Shown: piece after piece, positions 1 through 9,545 of the stretch
Layout: each line of letters begins with the position of its first letter
Position numbering within the stretch: the first letter of the stretch is position 1
Source of the DNA: Branchinecta lynchi
Taxonomy: Eukaryota; Arthropoda; Branchiopoda; Anostraca; Branchinectidae
Assembly (NCBI GenBank): GCA_023053575.1
Contig: JAKZAP010000006.1
Location: 20,035,280-20,099,279, forward strand
DNA length: 64,000 nt
Reading direction: 5' to 3'
Program-made: the position numbers and the translations under genes
Notes under the pieces: generated by a model
Database searches by the model: none
What the model was told of the DNA's origin: nothing
Seen by the model: the letters and a program-made list of their open reading frames with translations, nothing else

Positions 1-545
1 AAACTGAGACTGGTTACATACCTAAATAGGGCCTTCTCCCTGTCCTAGATCAAAAGATACCTGATTTTACTTTCTATCCAACCTCATTTTCCAATTTACA
101 AAATGTTAGAGCACTTCCAAGATACATAGAGTTTTTTGGAGGCCACTTCTCTTCTAGTGGGCTTATCCTATCCTTTTCCAGAAAATTGCTGCTATGTAGC
201 ATGGATGAGGCAAGCTTTTCAATCTGTTCACTGGAGCAAATATTTCCTTTAGATTGTTTGCCTTTTATTGTATTTATTTTGAGTTATTGTTTTTTACCTG
301 TTTTTCCTCTGACTTTTGACAACATGGAAAAGGATTGAGTAACCTAGTGGCAACTACCTGTAAAAGAATAGGGTAAACCCATTGGGAAAGAAGTGGCCTC
401 CACAAAACTCTCTGTATCATGAAAGTGCTCTAACATTTTGGAAATTGAAAAATGAGGTTGGATATACAGTGAAATCAGGTATCTTTTGATCTAGGACAGG
501 AAGAAGGCCCTATTTAGGTATGTAGCCAGTGTCAGTTTAACCAAA
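1..545. repeat. Long fold-back (inverted-repeat) element
   Basis: The first ~180 bases reappear inverted at about 357-540 with scattered mismatches (roughly 85-90% identical by eye), around a ~175-base unrelated centre. Both arms share TACATACCTAAATAGGGCC near their outer ends. This is the form of a fold-back MITE. I see no coding sequence. The left edge may lie outside the window, so the target duplication cannot be judged. Confidence 0.75.
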
Positions 546-2269
546 CTTCACAGGGGTACCATGCCCATACTCCAGGGCATGGTGCCGTAACGTATGGGCA
601 CCATGCCCATACGTCCAGGCATGCCCAAACGTTGGGGCACCATGCCCAAAAATTGAGGATTTGTGTATGACTGGTTCGATACCCCTCCTGTTGTGGTCCC
701 AAATTTTATTTCTTGTAAGGTTTCCCGTTCTTGGCTGGAGAACCGTGAAAAAGGATACAACTCACAATTAAATTACAAAACATTAGGTAGGAAACTAGAA
801 GAAAACAATTTGGCTACACAATTCCTTTGGGGCTTTCTTACCTTGAAGCTTTCTAGAGGCAGCCATGTGTTTGCATAGTCATCCAGATCAAATCCAAAAA
901 ATGACTATCTAATACCAATGCTAGAAACAATCAAGTAAGATTAAAGTGAGCTAGGAGCACTTGTGAATTTTTCAAAATAATCACTGTAAACAATTGAAAG
1001 ATCGACGGATTTTTCTTCTTTTTTTCAACAAATCTTCGAAACTTCAACGGCGATCGTTTTGTGAGTTTTTTCAGTGGAAAGGGTAATGGGACGTTAATAT
1101 TCAATAGATAGCGTTGTTGCAAAGAACAATCGATTGCTATCCAGATGCTATCACTGATTCCAAAAATGTGGGAGCAGGGCTTTATATATGCTTTCTATAA
1201 AGCAGCAGAAGTGGAAATTAAAGATGACAGACAATTATCCAGTCCAAGTCCTCAAATCCTCTGTTTGTCTGAAAAATCTCTGATTGTGCCATCTAGCGTC
1301 CTTTTCTTGTTGCTACTTGCGTATGCGGCCACATGTGTGACCGGGAGTTGTTTACACAAATTTGTTTCAAGGTGCAAGATACGAGAGGATTGCTGTCCAG
1401 TTCAGTGAGGGATATTTTATTCTATGGTAAATCAGTTGTCCAGATAAGCTTGTTTTCTCAATCTTTGCAGTACATGTGCTTCTTTGAACACTTCTCTTAA
1501 ATTTTGGGGTAGATCAGGCATAGCCTACCTTGTTTTTTTTAGCCTCTAAAACAGTAAGTAGGCTAACGTTTGAAGCGAAGCTGACCAATCTGTAATGAGT
1601 TATATCATAGGCATTCCAGCACCTGCAACGGCTAGAACCCCCCCACCCCTACCCAAGAAGAGCTCAACATGAGGAGGCTGGGATCATAATTTGACTATGA
1701 ATCTAACATAATTTTTTTATTGTAGCAGGTATATCGACAATGTGTATAAAATCTAAATAATTATTTGCACAATCAATTTATTTAAGTATTTTGTTTTCTG
1801 TTTTTTCTTGTTAATTCCCGTAGGCTAAGCTAAGTCCAAAGAATTAAGGATCTAAACTAGATCACAATAAACAAATGCTGTACATTATACTCAGTTGGTT
1901 TTAGTGATTTCTTGAAGATACTGAAATTGAGCTAAATAATATTCAGCTTCTGAGACCCTAAAAATGTCCAACTGGCCAACAATTTCTTATTCCTAGATAT
2001 CGAAATGTCCACACGGGGATATACCTAGTTGTTTCAATCCTCTTACACACTGCTCGATCTTCTCAAAGGTTTTAGTAATCTTTTGACCACCAGCAGGAGA
2101 TCAATAAATAGTTAATCAGTAGTTGTGGACATGCTTTCAGGAGTGAATTGTGTTTAAGTAATTTGTGGATAATGTTGGCTACTGTGACGATTTTGGTGAA
2201 AACAAAGGTAAGAGTGTGTTCGTAAAAATCTGACCTATCGAGAAATGATGTGGCAACCAGAAACAGGTT
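546..2269. other. Non-coding flank, nothing recognised
   Basis: Positions 546-655 hold short inverted copies of GGCACCATGCCC. The rest is AT-rich with only short, shadow-like open frames. I see no gene, RNA or recognisable element. Confidence 0.5.
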
Positions 2270-2985
2270 TTGACATCTCATTATGTGATCGAATTGACAG
2301 ACAACTTTCTGTGTTTGACGGACAAGAAGGGGAGAGCTACAACAATTGTCTCAATTAACTTGGCTAAAGCTTTTGATCTGGTCGACCATAGCCTACCCTT
2401 CTACTTCAAAACCTTAGAGAACTCAAACATCAATACCTGGGTTAGAAGCTTCCTTTTAGAAAGAAAATATTATGTCAGGTTTGGAACTGAAGATGGGAAA
2501 GACATCTTATCGGAAGAGAACAGAGTCTATTGTGGTGTGCCTCAGGGAACCAGACTCGGACCACTTTTATTTGCTCTGTTTGTCAACAGTATTCCAGAAA
2601 TCATACAGAAACACACATGTTTCCAGTATGTTGACAACCTATCAATAAAAGTAACCTCTGATGACCCAGAAGGCTTCATCAGAGAACTTCTCAGTGTACT
2701 AGAAAACTGGGCATGCGAAAATAAAATGAAAATCAACAGAAATAAAACGCAAGCAATTGTTGTTGGCTTCGGACGAGAATCATCAGGCCACCTTAGGCAA
2801 GAAATAGAAGACTGTGGCATCCAGTGTGAAAAAACCCTGTCAATTCTCTGGGTTAGCCTTGAAGACTCTATCAAATGGTCCAGAAAAAGTTCCGTGTCAG
2901 CACTCATTCAGTGTAGTCGCAAAAATTTTGCAAGTGACGGACTATACGAGTTCTCACTGTGCATTCATGGTGAATGGTGGTGAAT
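2270..2985 (+). pseudogene. Older LINE reverse transcriptase, 5' part of a split copy
   Basis: The translation carries non-LTR reverse transcriptase landmarks in order: the LAKAFDLVDHS palm motif, the GVPQGTRLGPLLFALFVNSI block, and a degraded catalytic box FQYVDNLS where YADD is expected. Frame is lost near the thumb at about 2,820. Its C-terminal part resumes in the same orientation at about 7,107, after the young LINE. The degraded box and broken frame show that it is dead. The start coordinate is the open-frame edge, not a true start codon. Confidence 0.75.
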
Positions 2986-3115
2986 TCAAAGCTGGATTTA
3001 CTTCTGTCTGGATTACCTGCAACTACGCGCTGTCTGAAAGGAGGCCTTGGTATTTACGAATTCAAGGCCTTTATCCGTAAGTCCCCTTACGATTTATACT
3101 TTGGAGCTGTTTGGA

Positions 3116-4198
3116 ATGGCTGGTCCTGTCATTGATGAACTGCTATGTTTTCTGACGAATCGTATGGATTGCCTACCGAAGGATATTGCACTTAGCCTAT
3201 GTGATGGCATGTATTCGTTGGATGATGTTACTGCTAGTCGGAGTGTGCTCTGCAGGCTCATTTCTACTGAGGAGCGTGCGAAATTTGCTGATTTAATTAA
3301 CCCTACGAGGAGGTCTAAGAATTTAGCGCTTAATGACCTGTACTTAATCCTGCAGCAGTGCGACAGATCGAAACTGCCGGTTTTTGCGGCTGGTAACTTA
3401 AACAAGCTGCCATCGCAATCGATTGCGAACTTTGATCTTGCAGCGATTGTTGCCTCGTACTCTATCCTTGAGAAGGAACTGAGATCTCTGCGAGCCGAAG
3501 TAATCCTACTGAAATCTGCTGTCGAAGACAAATCCGCACCAGCAGCCTCTGCTTGCGCCAACTGTTTTCCTGTTACTGGCGATAAAAATCTTTTACAGCG
3601 CGAGATCGTTCCGTGCCAAATCCTGAGCAAACTAGGGCATTGCTCTCAAGTGAATGACGTCACTCTGACACCACCAAATCTCGACGAGAGCGTAGCCGAG
3701 GTGTTAGGAAATGGTAATACGCCGGCGGGGACTGGCAAATCCTACTCTGCGGTGGTAAAGAAGGGAGTTGGAGCTGGAGCAAGAAATCCGAGTGGAACCT
3801 GGTCTAACGGCAGTAAGGTTCGTGCTCCCCCCAGGTATGTCAACCCTAAGGTAACGATAGGGTCTAATGTTAAAAGCAGCTCTAGCTGTAAATCTGTGCT
3901 TCAAACTAAAGTTTGTCGATTATTTGCTAGTCGATTTGTGCCAAGCACTGACCCTACCATTCTCGCTAAAGAGTTAGCTAACCGACTGAAGTGCCGTGTA
4001 ACATGTGAAAAGGTTGATACAAAAAGCACAAACAGTGCATCATTCAAGATTACTACGCCGGCGACTATGCGCCCGACGTTAATGGATCCAGAATTTTGGC
4101 CTGCGGGCATATATGTGCGTAATTACTACGAGTCGACAAAGCCAACTAGTAACCCCCATCCTGAGCCCATAGCAACTGGGAGTGGTATTTGTACGTAA
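3116..4198 (+). CDS. LINE ORF1 protein
   Basis: This 360-aa ORF lies directly upstream of ORF2. The N-terminal ~70 residues form a helical region (it begins MAGPVIDELLCFL) of the kind common in invertebrate LINE ORF1 proteins. A short coiled-coil-like segment with regularly spaced leucines follows (SILEKELRSLRAEVILLK). The C-terminal third is basic and Ser/Asn-rich and may bind RNA, but I see no CCHC knuckles. The frame stays open upstream to 3047 without an ATG, so 3116 is the first plausible start. Its TAA stop overlaps the ORF2 ATG in the pentamer TAATG. By family knowledge it should package the element's RNA; that role is inferred. Confidence 0.75.
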   Translation: MAGPVIDELLCFLTNRMDCLPKDIALSLCDGMYSLDDVTASRSVLCRLISTEERAKFADLINPTRRSKNLALNDLYLILQQCDRSKLPVFAAGNLNKLPSQSIANFDLAAIVASYSILEKELRSLRAEVILLKSAVEDKSAPAASACANCFPVTGDKNLLQREIVPCQILSKLGHCSQVNDVTLTPPNLDESVAEVLGNGNTPAGTGKSYSAVVKKGVGAGARNPSGTWSNGSKVRAPPRYVNPKVTIGSNVKSSSSCKSVLQTKVCRLFASRFVPSTDPTILAKELANRLKCRVTCEKVDTKSTNSASFKITTPATMRPTLMDPEFWPAGIYVRNYYESTKPTSNPHPEPIATGSGICT

Positions 4199-7017
4199 TG
4201 GCTAATATTCGTGTTGCGTCATTTAATTGCCATTCAATTAAGCGTAACGTGATGGCAGTGAGAGCCCTATGTGATGATAATGACATTATTTTCCTACAAG
4301 AAACGATGCTGTTTGATTTTGATCAACCGTACTTAAGCTCCATACATCCTGAGTTTATTGCTTTTGGAATGTGTGCCACACGTGCTGCAGATGGGTTGTT
4401 ACGTGGCAGGCCTAAAGGAGGGCTGGCCTGTTTGTGTCGGAAGGGGTTAAGTTCGTCCGTGTCGTTCCCTATACCGGCAGATGACAGGTTACAGCCAGTG
4501 TGTTTGGATCTTGGTGGTATTAAATATTTATTTGTTAATGTGTATATGCCTGTATGCTCTGAAGGGAGCCTTCCTGAGTTCTCTTTGTATTTAGGTAAGC
4601 TCCTTGCGTTAACATTTGATTTCGGAAACGTGTGCTTCCTTGGTGATTTCAATGCGAATTTATCTAAAGAGACGCTCTTTAGTAATGAACTGGTGGAATA
4701 TACGGCTGTGAATGATATAATGATTTCTGACCAAGCGCTTCTTGAAAGTTCGACTTTCACTTACATGGGTCCGTCTGGTAATACGTCTTGGTTGGATCAC
4801 GTGTTAAGTTCTAATTCTTTTCATCTATTGTTGAGTAATATGAGTGTGAGATATGATATTTTCGGGTCTGACCACTTCCCGATTAGTTTTGATATGTCTT
4901 GCCGGATGTCTACCATCCCTGTTGCGGTTACGTTGCCACTTTCTACACTGAAGGCTGTACCCCGTGTGGATTGGGATGCGGCTGGAAAGGCGCAGCTTGC
5001 GTCGTATACAGCTTATGTAGAGCGGAGAATTTGTGGTTTGGATATCCCTTCCATCTTCTCTTGTAAATCCCTTGCATGTAATAACCCTGTCCATCGTAGT
5101 AGTCTTGAAAAGTTGTATTTGATTGTTCTGTCGATACTAATACTGGCTGCGTGTGAAAGCCTTCCATTGATCCCTCGTGCGCGTAGTCGAGTTCAGGATT
5201 ACGGCGTCATTCCGGGATGGAATCGGTTTGTGCGGCCCCTTTATGGAGCTGCCAAGAGAGCTTTTATATCGTGGGTCGGGAATGGTAGAATTCCTGGGGA
5301 TCATTTTGATACACTTAGAAAGTCGTTAAATAGTAAATACCGGAATGCGCTTCGGTGGTGTAAGAAAAATACGGACATGCTGAAGTCGACTGCGCTTGCC
5401 GAAAAACTCGGATCGTCAAAGTTTAGGTTGTTTTGGAGACTTGTTTCGAAGTCCCAAAATGCGCCAAAAGCAACGAACCGAGTGGGTTGTGCTATTGGGC
5501 CAGTTGCTATTGCTGAACTGTGGCGTGGTCATTTTTGTGATGTATTTTCTTCTGTTAAATCTGATGTTGGTAGTGTTAGAGTGGAGGCATTTTCCCAGTC
5601 CCTTCAGACTCCTGGAGAGCAGCTGATCTCGCTTGAGTCCGTGAGTCGTGCGATATCTGGGCTTTCTGGTAGTAAGTCTGGAGGTTTAGACGGAATTACG
5701 GCAAACCATCTAAAGTTTGGAGGAGCATCCTTGACCTGTATCCTGTCGCTGCTCTTTAATGGTTTTCTTAACCATCATTTTGTACCGCAGGCTCTTGTTA
5801 AGGTATGTCTTGTCCCTGTGCCGAAGTCTAGTTCTGGGGACATGACGTCACTCAGTAACTATCGACCCATCGCTTTAGCTGCTACGGTATCAAAGGTTTT
5901 TGAGCGATGTATGCATGCGGCACTGCAGCAGCAACTGGAGTCATCGTACTTCCAATTCGGGTTTAAAGAGAAATCGTCGACTGAATTTTGTGTTTTTGTC
6001 CTTAAAGCAGTTATCCAGTATTTTTGGCTGTTTGCAACCCCTGTGTTTGTTTGCTTTCTGGATGCTAAGGCTGCTTTTGACAGGGTTAACCATGAGAAGC
6101 TTCTGAAAAAAATGGTCTCGCGGGGTATTGACTCACGTTTTATTGGCACCCTTGGTGCATGGTTTGATACCCAAAGGTTTCAAGTTAGATGGAGCGGTGT
6201 TCTTAGCCATCCTTTTCCTGTCCTTAACGGTGTTAGGCAAGGTGGGGTTCTTTCTCCATTATTGTATAATTTATATGTTGATGAGTTGAATGAGCGGTTG
6301 GCTAGCCTTGGAGTGGGTTGTTTCGTACAAGGTGTGTGTTTCAACAACTTAAGTTACGCTGATGACCTAGCCATACTAGCCCCCACAGTATTCGCGCTCA
6401 ATAAGCTTCTTCAAGTGTGTGATGAATTCGCGAAAGCAAATGATATTCTTTTCAACACGAAAAAGACGGTTTGTATGGCGTTTATCCCGAAAAGTCTTCA
6501 ACTACGTTACATCCCCGATGTTATTTTGTCTGGTGAGGTACTAGTTTTTGTGCAAACTTTCAAGTATTTGGGCTTTACTTTTATTCCTTCTATGTCTGAT
6601 GAGCCTCACATTGCTGCGCTCTCCAGATCACTGTCTGTGAGGGCCAATATATTAATTCGGAGGTTTGGTAGATGCGAGGCTTCTGTTAAGACCTTTCTTT
6701 TCAGAGCTTACTGTACTCCGCTGTACTGTTTGTCACTGGTGTGTAACACGAGAGTTAAGTGTCTAGATACATTTCGGGTTTTGTATAACAACTCTTTCCG
6801 GTGGCTACACGGACTTGCATGGAACTGTAGTGCGTCTGGCATGTTTGTGGGTGAGGGCCTTCCTTCTTTCGGGGAACTTCGGCGTCGGGCTATCTTTTCT
6901 CTCCAGACCCGAATTTTCGAGTCCCCATATGAGACTGACGTTGCCTGTGTGGTTAGTCTGGAACCGCGAACTTTACATGTGTTGCGTAGAAGGTCCGCAA
7001 TCTTAAATAAAAGGTAA
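4198..7017 (+). CDS. LINE ORF2: endonuclease-reverse transcriptase
   Basis: This uninterrupted 939-aa polyprotein drives target-primed reverse transcription. The N-terminal apurinic-like endonuclease shows VASFNCHS, FLQETML, FLGDFNANL and SDHFPISF in order. The reverse transcriptase follows with NYRPIALAATVSKVFE, FLDAKAAFDRVNH, GVRQGGVLSPLLYNLYVDEL and the catalytic SYADDLAIL. A thumb/C-terminal region follows without an obvious RNase H. The ATG at 4198-4200 shares its A with the ORF1 stop (TAATG), which suggests translation by termination-reinitiation. The open frame extends nine bases upstream only through a TTG. Complete domains and no stops suggest recent activity. Confidence 0.9.
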   Translation: MANIRVASFNCHSIKRNVMAVRALCDDNDIIFLQETMLFDFDQPYLSSIHPEFIAFGMCATRAADGLLRGRPKGGLACLCRKGLSSSVSFPIPADDRLQPVCLDLGGIKYLFVNVYMPVCSEGSLPEFSLYLGKLLALTFDFGNVCFLGDFNANLSKETLFSNELVEYTAVNDIMISDQALLESSTFTYMGPSGNTSWLDHVLSSNSFHLLLSNMSVRYDIFGSDHFPISFDMSCRMSTIPVAVTLPLSTLKAVPRVDWDAAGKAQLASYTAYVERRICGLDIPSIFSCKSLACNNPVHRSSLEKLYLIVLSILILAACESLPLIPRARSRVQDYGVIPGWNRFVRPLYGAAKRAFISWVGNGRIPGDHFDTLRKSLNSKYRNALRWCKKNTDMLKSTALAEKLGSSKFRLFWRLVSKSQNAPKATNRVGCAIGPVAIAELWRGHFCDVFSSVKSDVGSVRVEAFSQSLQTPGEQLISLESVSRAISGLSGSKSGGLDGITANHLKFGGASLTCILSLLFNGFLNHHFVPQALVKVCLVPVPKSSSGDMTSLSNYRPIALAATVSKVFERCMHAALQQQLESSYFQFGFKEKSSTEFCVFVLKAVIQYFWLFATPVFVCFLDAKAAFDRVNHEKLLKKMVSRGIDSRFIGTLGAWFDTQRFQVRWSGVLSHPFPVLNGVRQGGVLSPLLYNLYVDELNERLASLGVGCFVQGVCFNNLSYADDLAILAPTVFALNKLLQVCDEFAKANDILFNTKKTVCMAFIPKSLQLRYIPDVILSGEVLVFVQTFKYLGFTFIPSMSDEPHIAALSRSLSVRANILIRRFGRCEASVKTFLFRAYCTPLYCLSLVCNTRVKCLDTFRVLYNNSFRWLHGLAWNCSASGMFVGEGLPSFGELRRRAIFSLQTRIFESPYETDVACVVSLEPRTLHVLRRRSAILNKR

Positions 7018-7106
7018 ATGTATTTTGTTGTTGTTTTTATGTATTGTATGTGTAATGGCTCTAGAAGCCGTAGTCGAAGTTAAATAAATAAATAAATAAA
7101 TAGAAA

Positions 7107-7512
7107 TAACCAAGAATGGTCTAGACGGTTATTCATGCTGCACACCCTTCGCAAGGTAGGGCTGGAGCGAGAAGTTAAGTTCAACGCTTATGTATCCTAT
7201 GTTGGCCCAGTCTTGGAATACATGTCTGTTGTTTGGTACTCATCCCTCGACAACCAGCAGTCACAGGCCATTGAGAAAATCCAAAAGAGAGCCTGGAAAC
7301 TGATCATCATAAGCGGTTATCGTGGGTACAAGCAGGCACTACTGGAAATAAAACTGGAAAGACTCGATGGTAGAAGACTTCTGGCCTGTATAAAATTTGG
7401 TCAAAGTCTATTTCGGTCAGCCCGGTTCCGCTCCCTACTCCCAAAACTCTCCGAAGAAATCCATCCGTACAAAACTCGCCAGCGGGCAGGCTTTGTACTA
7501 GTGAAATGTAAC
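7107..7512 (+). pseudogene. Older LINE reverse transcriptase, 3' part of the split copy
   Basis: The translation includes LHTLRKVGLEREVKFNAYVS and AIEKIQKRAWKLIIISGY, the typical region after the thumb domain in non-LTR reverse transcriptases. It continues the fragment that ends near 2,985 and is separated from it by the young LINE. The coding match stops just before a hAT-like terminus at 7,513, so the old LINE was probably interrupted twice. Confidence 0.7.
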
Positions 7513-7695
7513 CAGTGTTGGGAAGTACTTCAAGTACTACTAAAGTACAAAAGCAAGCTACTTGAATTTTACTTAAGTATATTTTTCCTGGAGTACTTAA
7601 TACTTAATACTTAAGTCAAATAAATAGGTACTTGAAGCTCTCAAGTACCAATAAATTCTTAAGTACTTTCAAGTACTCTCACAAGTACATTCCTC
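7513..7695 (+). mobile_element. hAT-like transposon end
   Basis: The sequence begins CAGTGTTGGGAAGTACTT, the classic terminus of one hAT group. It continues with many copies of AAGTACTT/CAAGTACT subterminal motifs over ~180 bases. I found no matching inverted end downstream, so this may be a solo end or a truncated non-autonomous copy. No transposase frame is visible. Confidence 0.5.
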
Positions 7696-8384
7696 TTCGA
7701 TCGAATGATTTTTTTTTACCAGCAAAGGGCATTTCAAGACTCAAAAGCAGTTCGATGTTAGGATTGGGAAAAAAAAAATGCTAAAAGCAGATTCTCAGTA
7801 CCAGCATCTACACCAGAAGACAAATCCTTAGTCTTCAGCAAGGCTCACTTCTTTGAATGTTTTTGACCTAGAACAGTGCAGTTTGGACTAAATGGAAAAA
7901 GAAGAAAACACCCGTTGTGAAATTCCTAGAAGCCCGTAATTATTTACTTTGGTAGACTGACAGATGACTTTCATCAAGTGGATACAACTGGCACTGTTCA
8001 AGACTAACTAACGTTCAAAGAGGCGTAGGTATCTTTTCGTGGTATTTAATTCTTTGTTTAATCTGCCAAATGCCTTAATTTATCTGACTTTCTTTTAGAG
8101 AGAGATAGGTGAGAGAGATAGGTTTATTTAAAACAACATCGTAGCTGACAGCTAATTTGCGTTGCTTCACTATACTAAATAACAAACTAACACGAAAAAA
8201 AAAAAGAAGAAAATATCACTCGGTTTTGTTTAACAAATCTGTAAAAAAAGGTACAAACGAATTTGCGTGGCGGTTCGTTCGCGAAGCTACTGGAAGCAGT
8301 TTATTTTTGCTGATGCGTACGGTTGTTGGGCGGTGCAGTGGGTGGTAAGATGTCTCGATGCTGGGGTTTGGAGAGAAGAAACTT
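7696..8384. other. Non-coding, nothing recognised
   Basis: AT-rich sequence with short open frames only. I see no conserved domain, repeat or RNA. Confidence 0.5.
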
Positions 8385-9545
8385 CCCAAACCTCATGATG
8401 GGATCCCAAAAATCTAAGATTTGATCCAGACAATTCGGTCTTGTCTTCGCCAGGCTAATAATCAGAGAAAACCGAGTTCAGATATTCTATCTACCTATCT
8501 ATACCTGTATAAGCCATATCTATTTTGACGATATTGACCGAAACTTCCTGCTTTACTACTGCCGAATTCGCAGTTTCGCCGGAATTCCGAGCGAACTACT
8601 AGTCCAGCAAAAAAAGAAAAATTCAAAAACGAAGCCAGTGTATCTCATTTTGACTTATAAAAAATGCAGGTACAACCGGATTCCGGACTAATTATATGTC
8701 CGGGTAAAAAATGATCATTATATACAGACTCAGCGTCTCTTCTTACCCCTAAATATATCATCCAATCAACTTCAGATAAAGCTTTTACTTTTAACATATT
8801 TTCCGGTTTTGGCCGGATTACAGGCGAACTAGTTGTCCGGCGAGAAAATGGTTTTCACCATCGGGTTCAGCATGTCTTCTTACCCACAAATCAAACATTT
8901 AATCAACTTCAAATGAAACCGTTACTTTTAACCAACTTTCCGGTTTTGGCCGGATTCTGTACGAACTGCTTGTCCGGCGACAAAATGATTTTCACCATCA
9001 TGCTCAGCAAGTTTTCTTACCCCTAAATCAAACATTTAATCAACTTCAAATGAAACTTTTACTTTTAACCAACTTTCCGGTTTTTGACGGATTCCGGACG
9101 AACTACTCTTCCAGCGAGAAAATGGTTTTCACCATCGTGCTCAGCATGTCTTCTTACCCCTAAATTAAACATTTAATCAACTTCAAATGAAACTTTTACT
9201 TTTAACAAACTTTCCGGTTTTTGCCGGATTCCGGACGAACTGTCCGGCGAGAAAATGATTGTCACCATCGTTCTAAGCATGTCTTCTTACCCCATAATCG
9301 ACTATCACATTAGCTGTTTAAAATATTTTGTTTGTCCCTTAAACTGAACCCCCACCCCGAAATATAGGGCTACAGAGCCCATCTACGAACTCGACCTTAC
9401 CCTTGATCCAAACAATCCTCGTACCAAGTTTCATCAAAATATCTCATTCCCTTTGAGAGTTATCGTGCTTACAGACGGACGGACGGACAACTTGTGCGAT
9501 GTCATAGGTATCCCTCCACTTACGTTTTGGGATCCCAAAAAGAAG
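8385..9545 (+). mobile_element. Repeat family F1, copy 1 (tandem ~137-bp monomers, GGATCC palindrome ends)
   Basis: The copy starts with TGGGATCCCAAAAA and ends with TTTTGGGATCCCAAAAA. Between them lie about five degenerate monomers spaced ~137 bases apart, each with a block like CCGGATTCCGGACGAACT followed by TGTCCGGCGAGAAAATG. The last ~200 bases carry AAGTTTCATCAAAATATCTC and an ACGGACGGACGGAC run. No ORF is credible. It is non-autonomous and its superfamily is unknown. Other copies lie at 12,615, 36,215, 43,308 and 46,617. Confidence 0.75.

Larger units (their letters stand above)
2950..7105 (+). mobile_element. Intact two-ORF non-LTR retrotransposon (LINE)
   Basis: This is a young LINE with ORF1 (ATG at 3116), ORF2 (ATG at 4198, endonuclease plus reverse transcriptase), a short 3' UTR and an (AAAT)n tail at about 7,080-7,102. 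Neither ORF is interrupted. It lies inside an older LINE whose reverse transcriptase is split across its two ends. The 5' edge is uncertain, between about 2,940 and 3,100. The microsatellite tail instead of poly(A) fits the CR1/L2-type groups, but I cannot assign a clade by eye. Confidence 0.8.

Noticed and set aside
7513..7695. Full hAT transposon
   Set aside because: Only one end is seen; no inverse terminus or transposase frame was found downstream.
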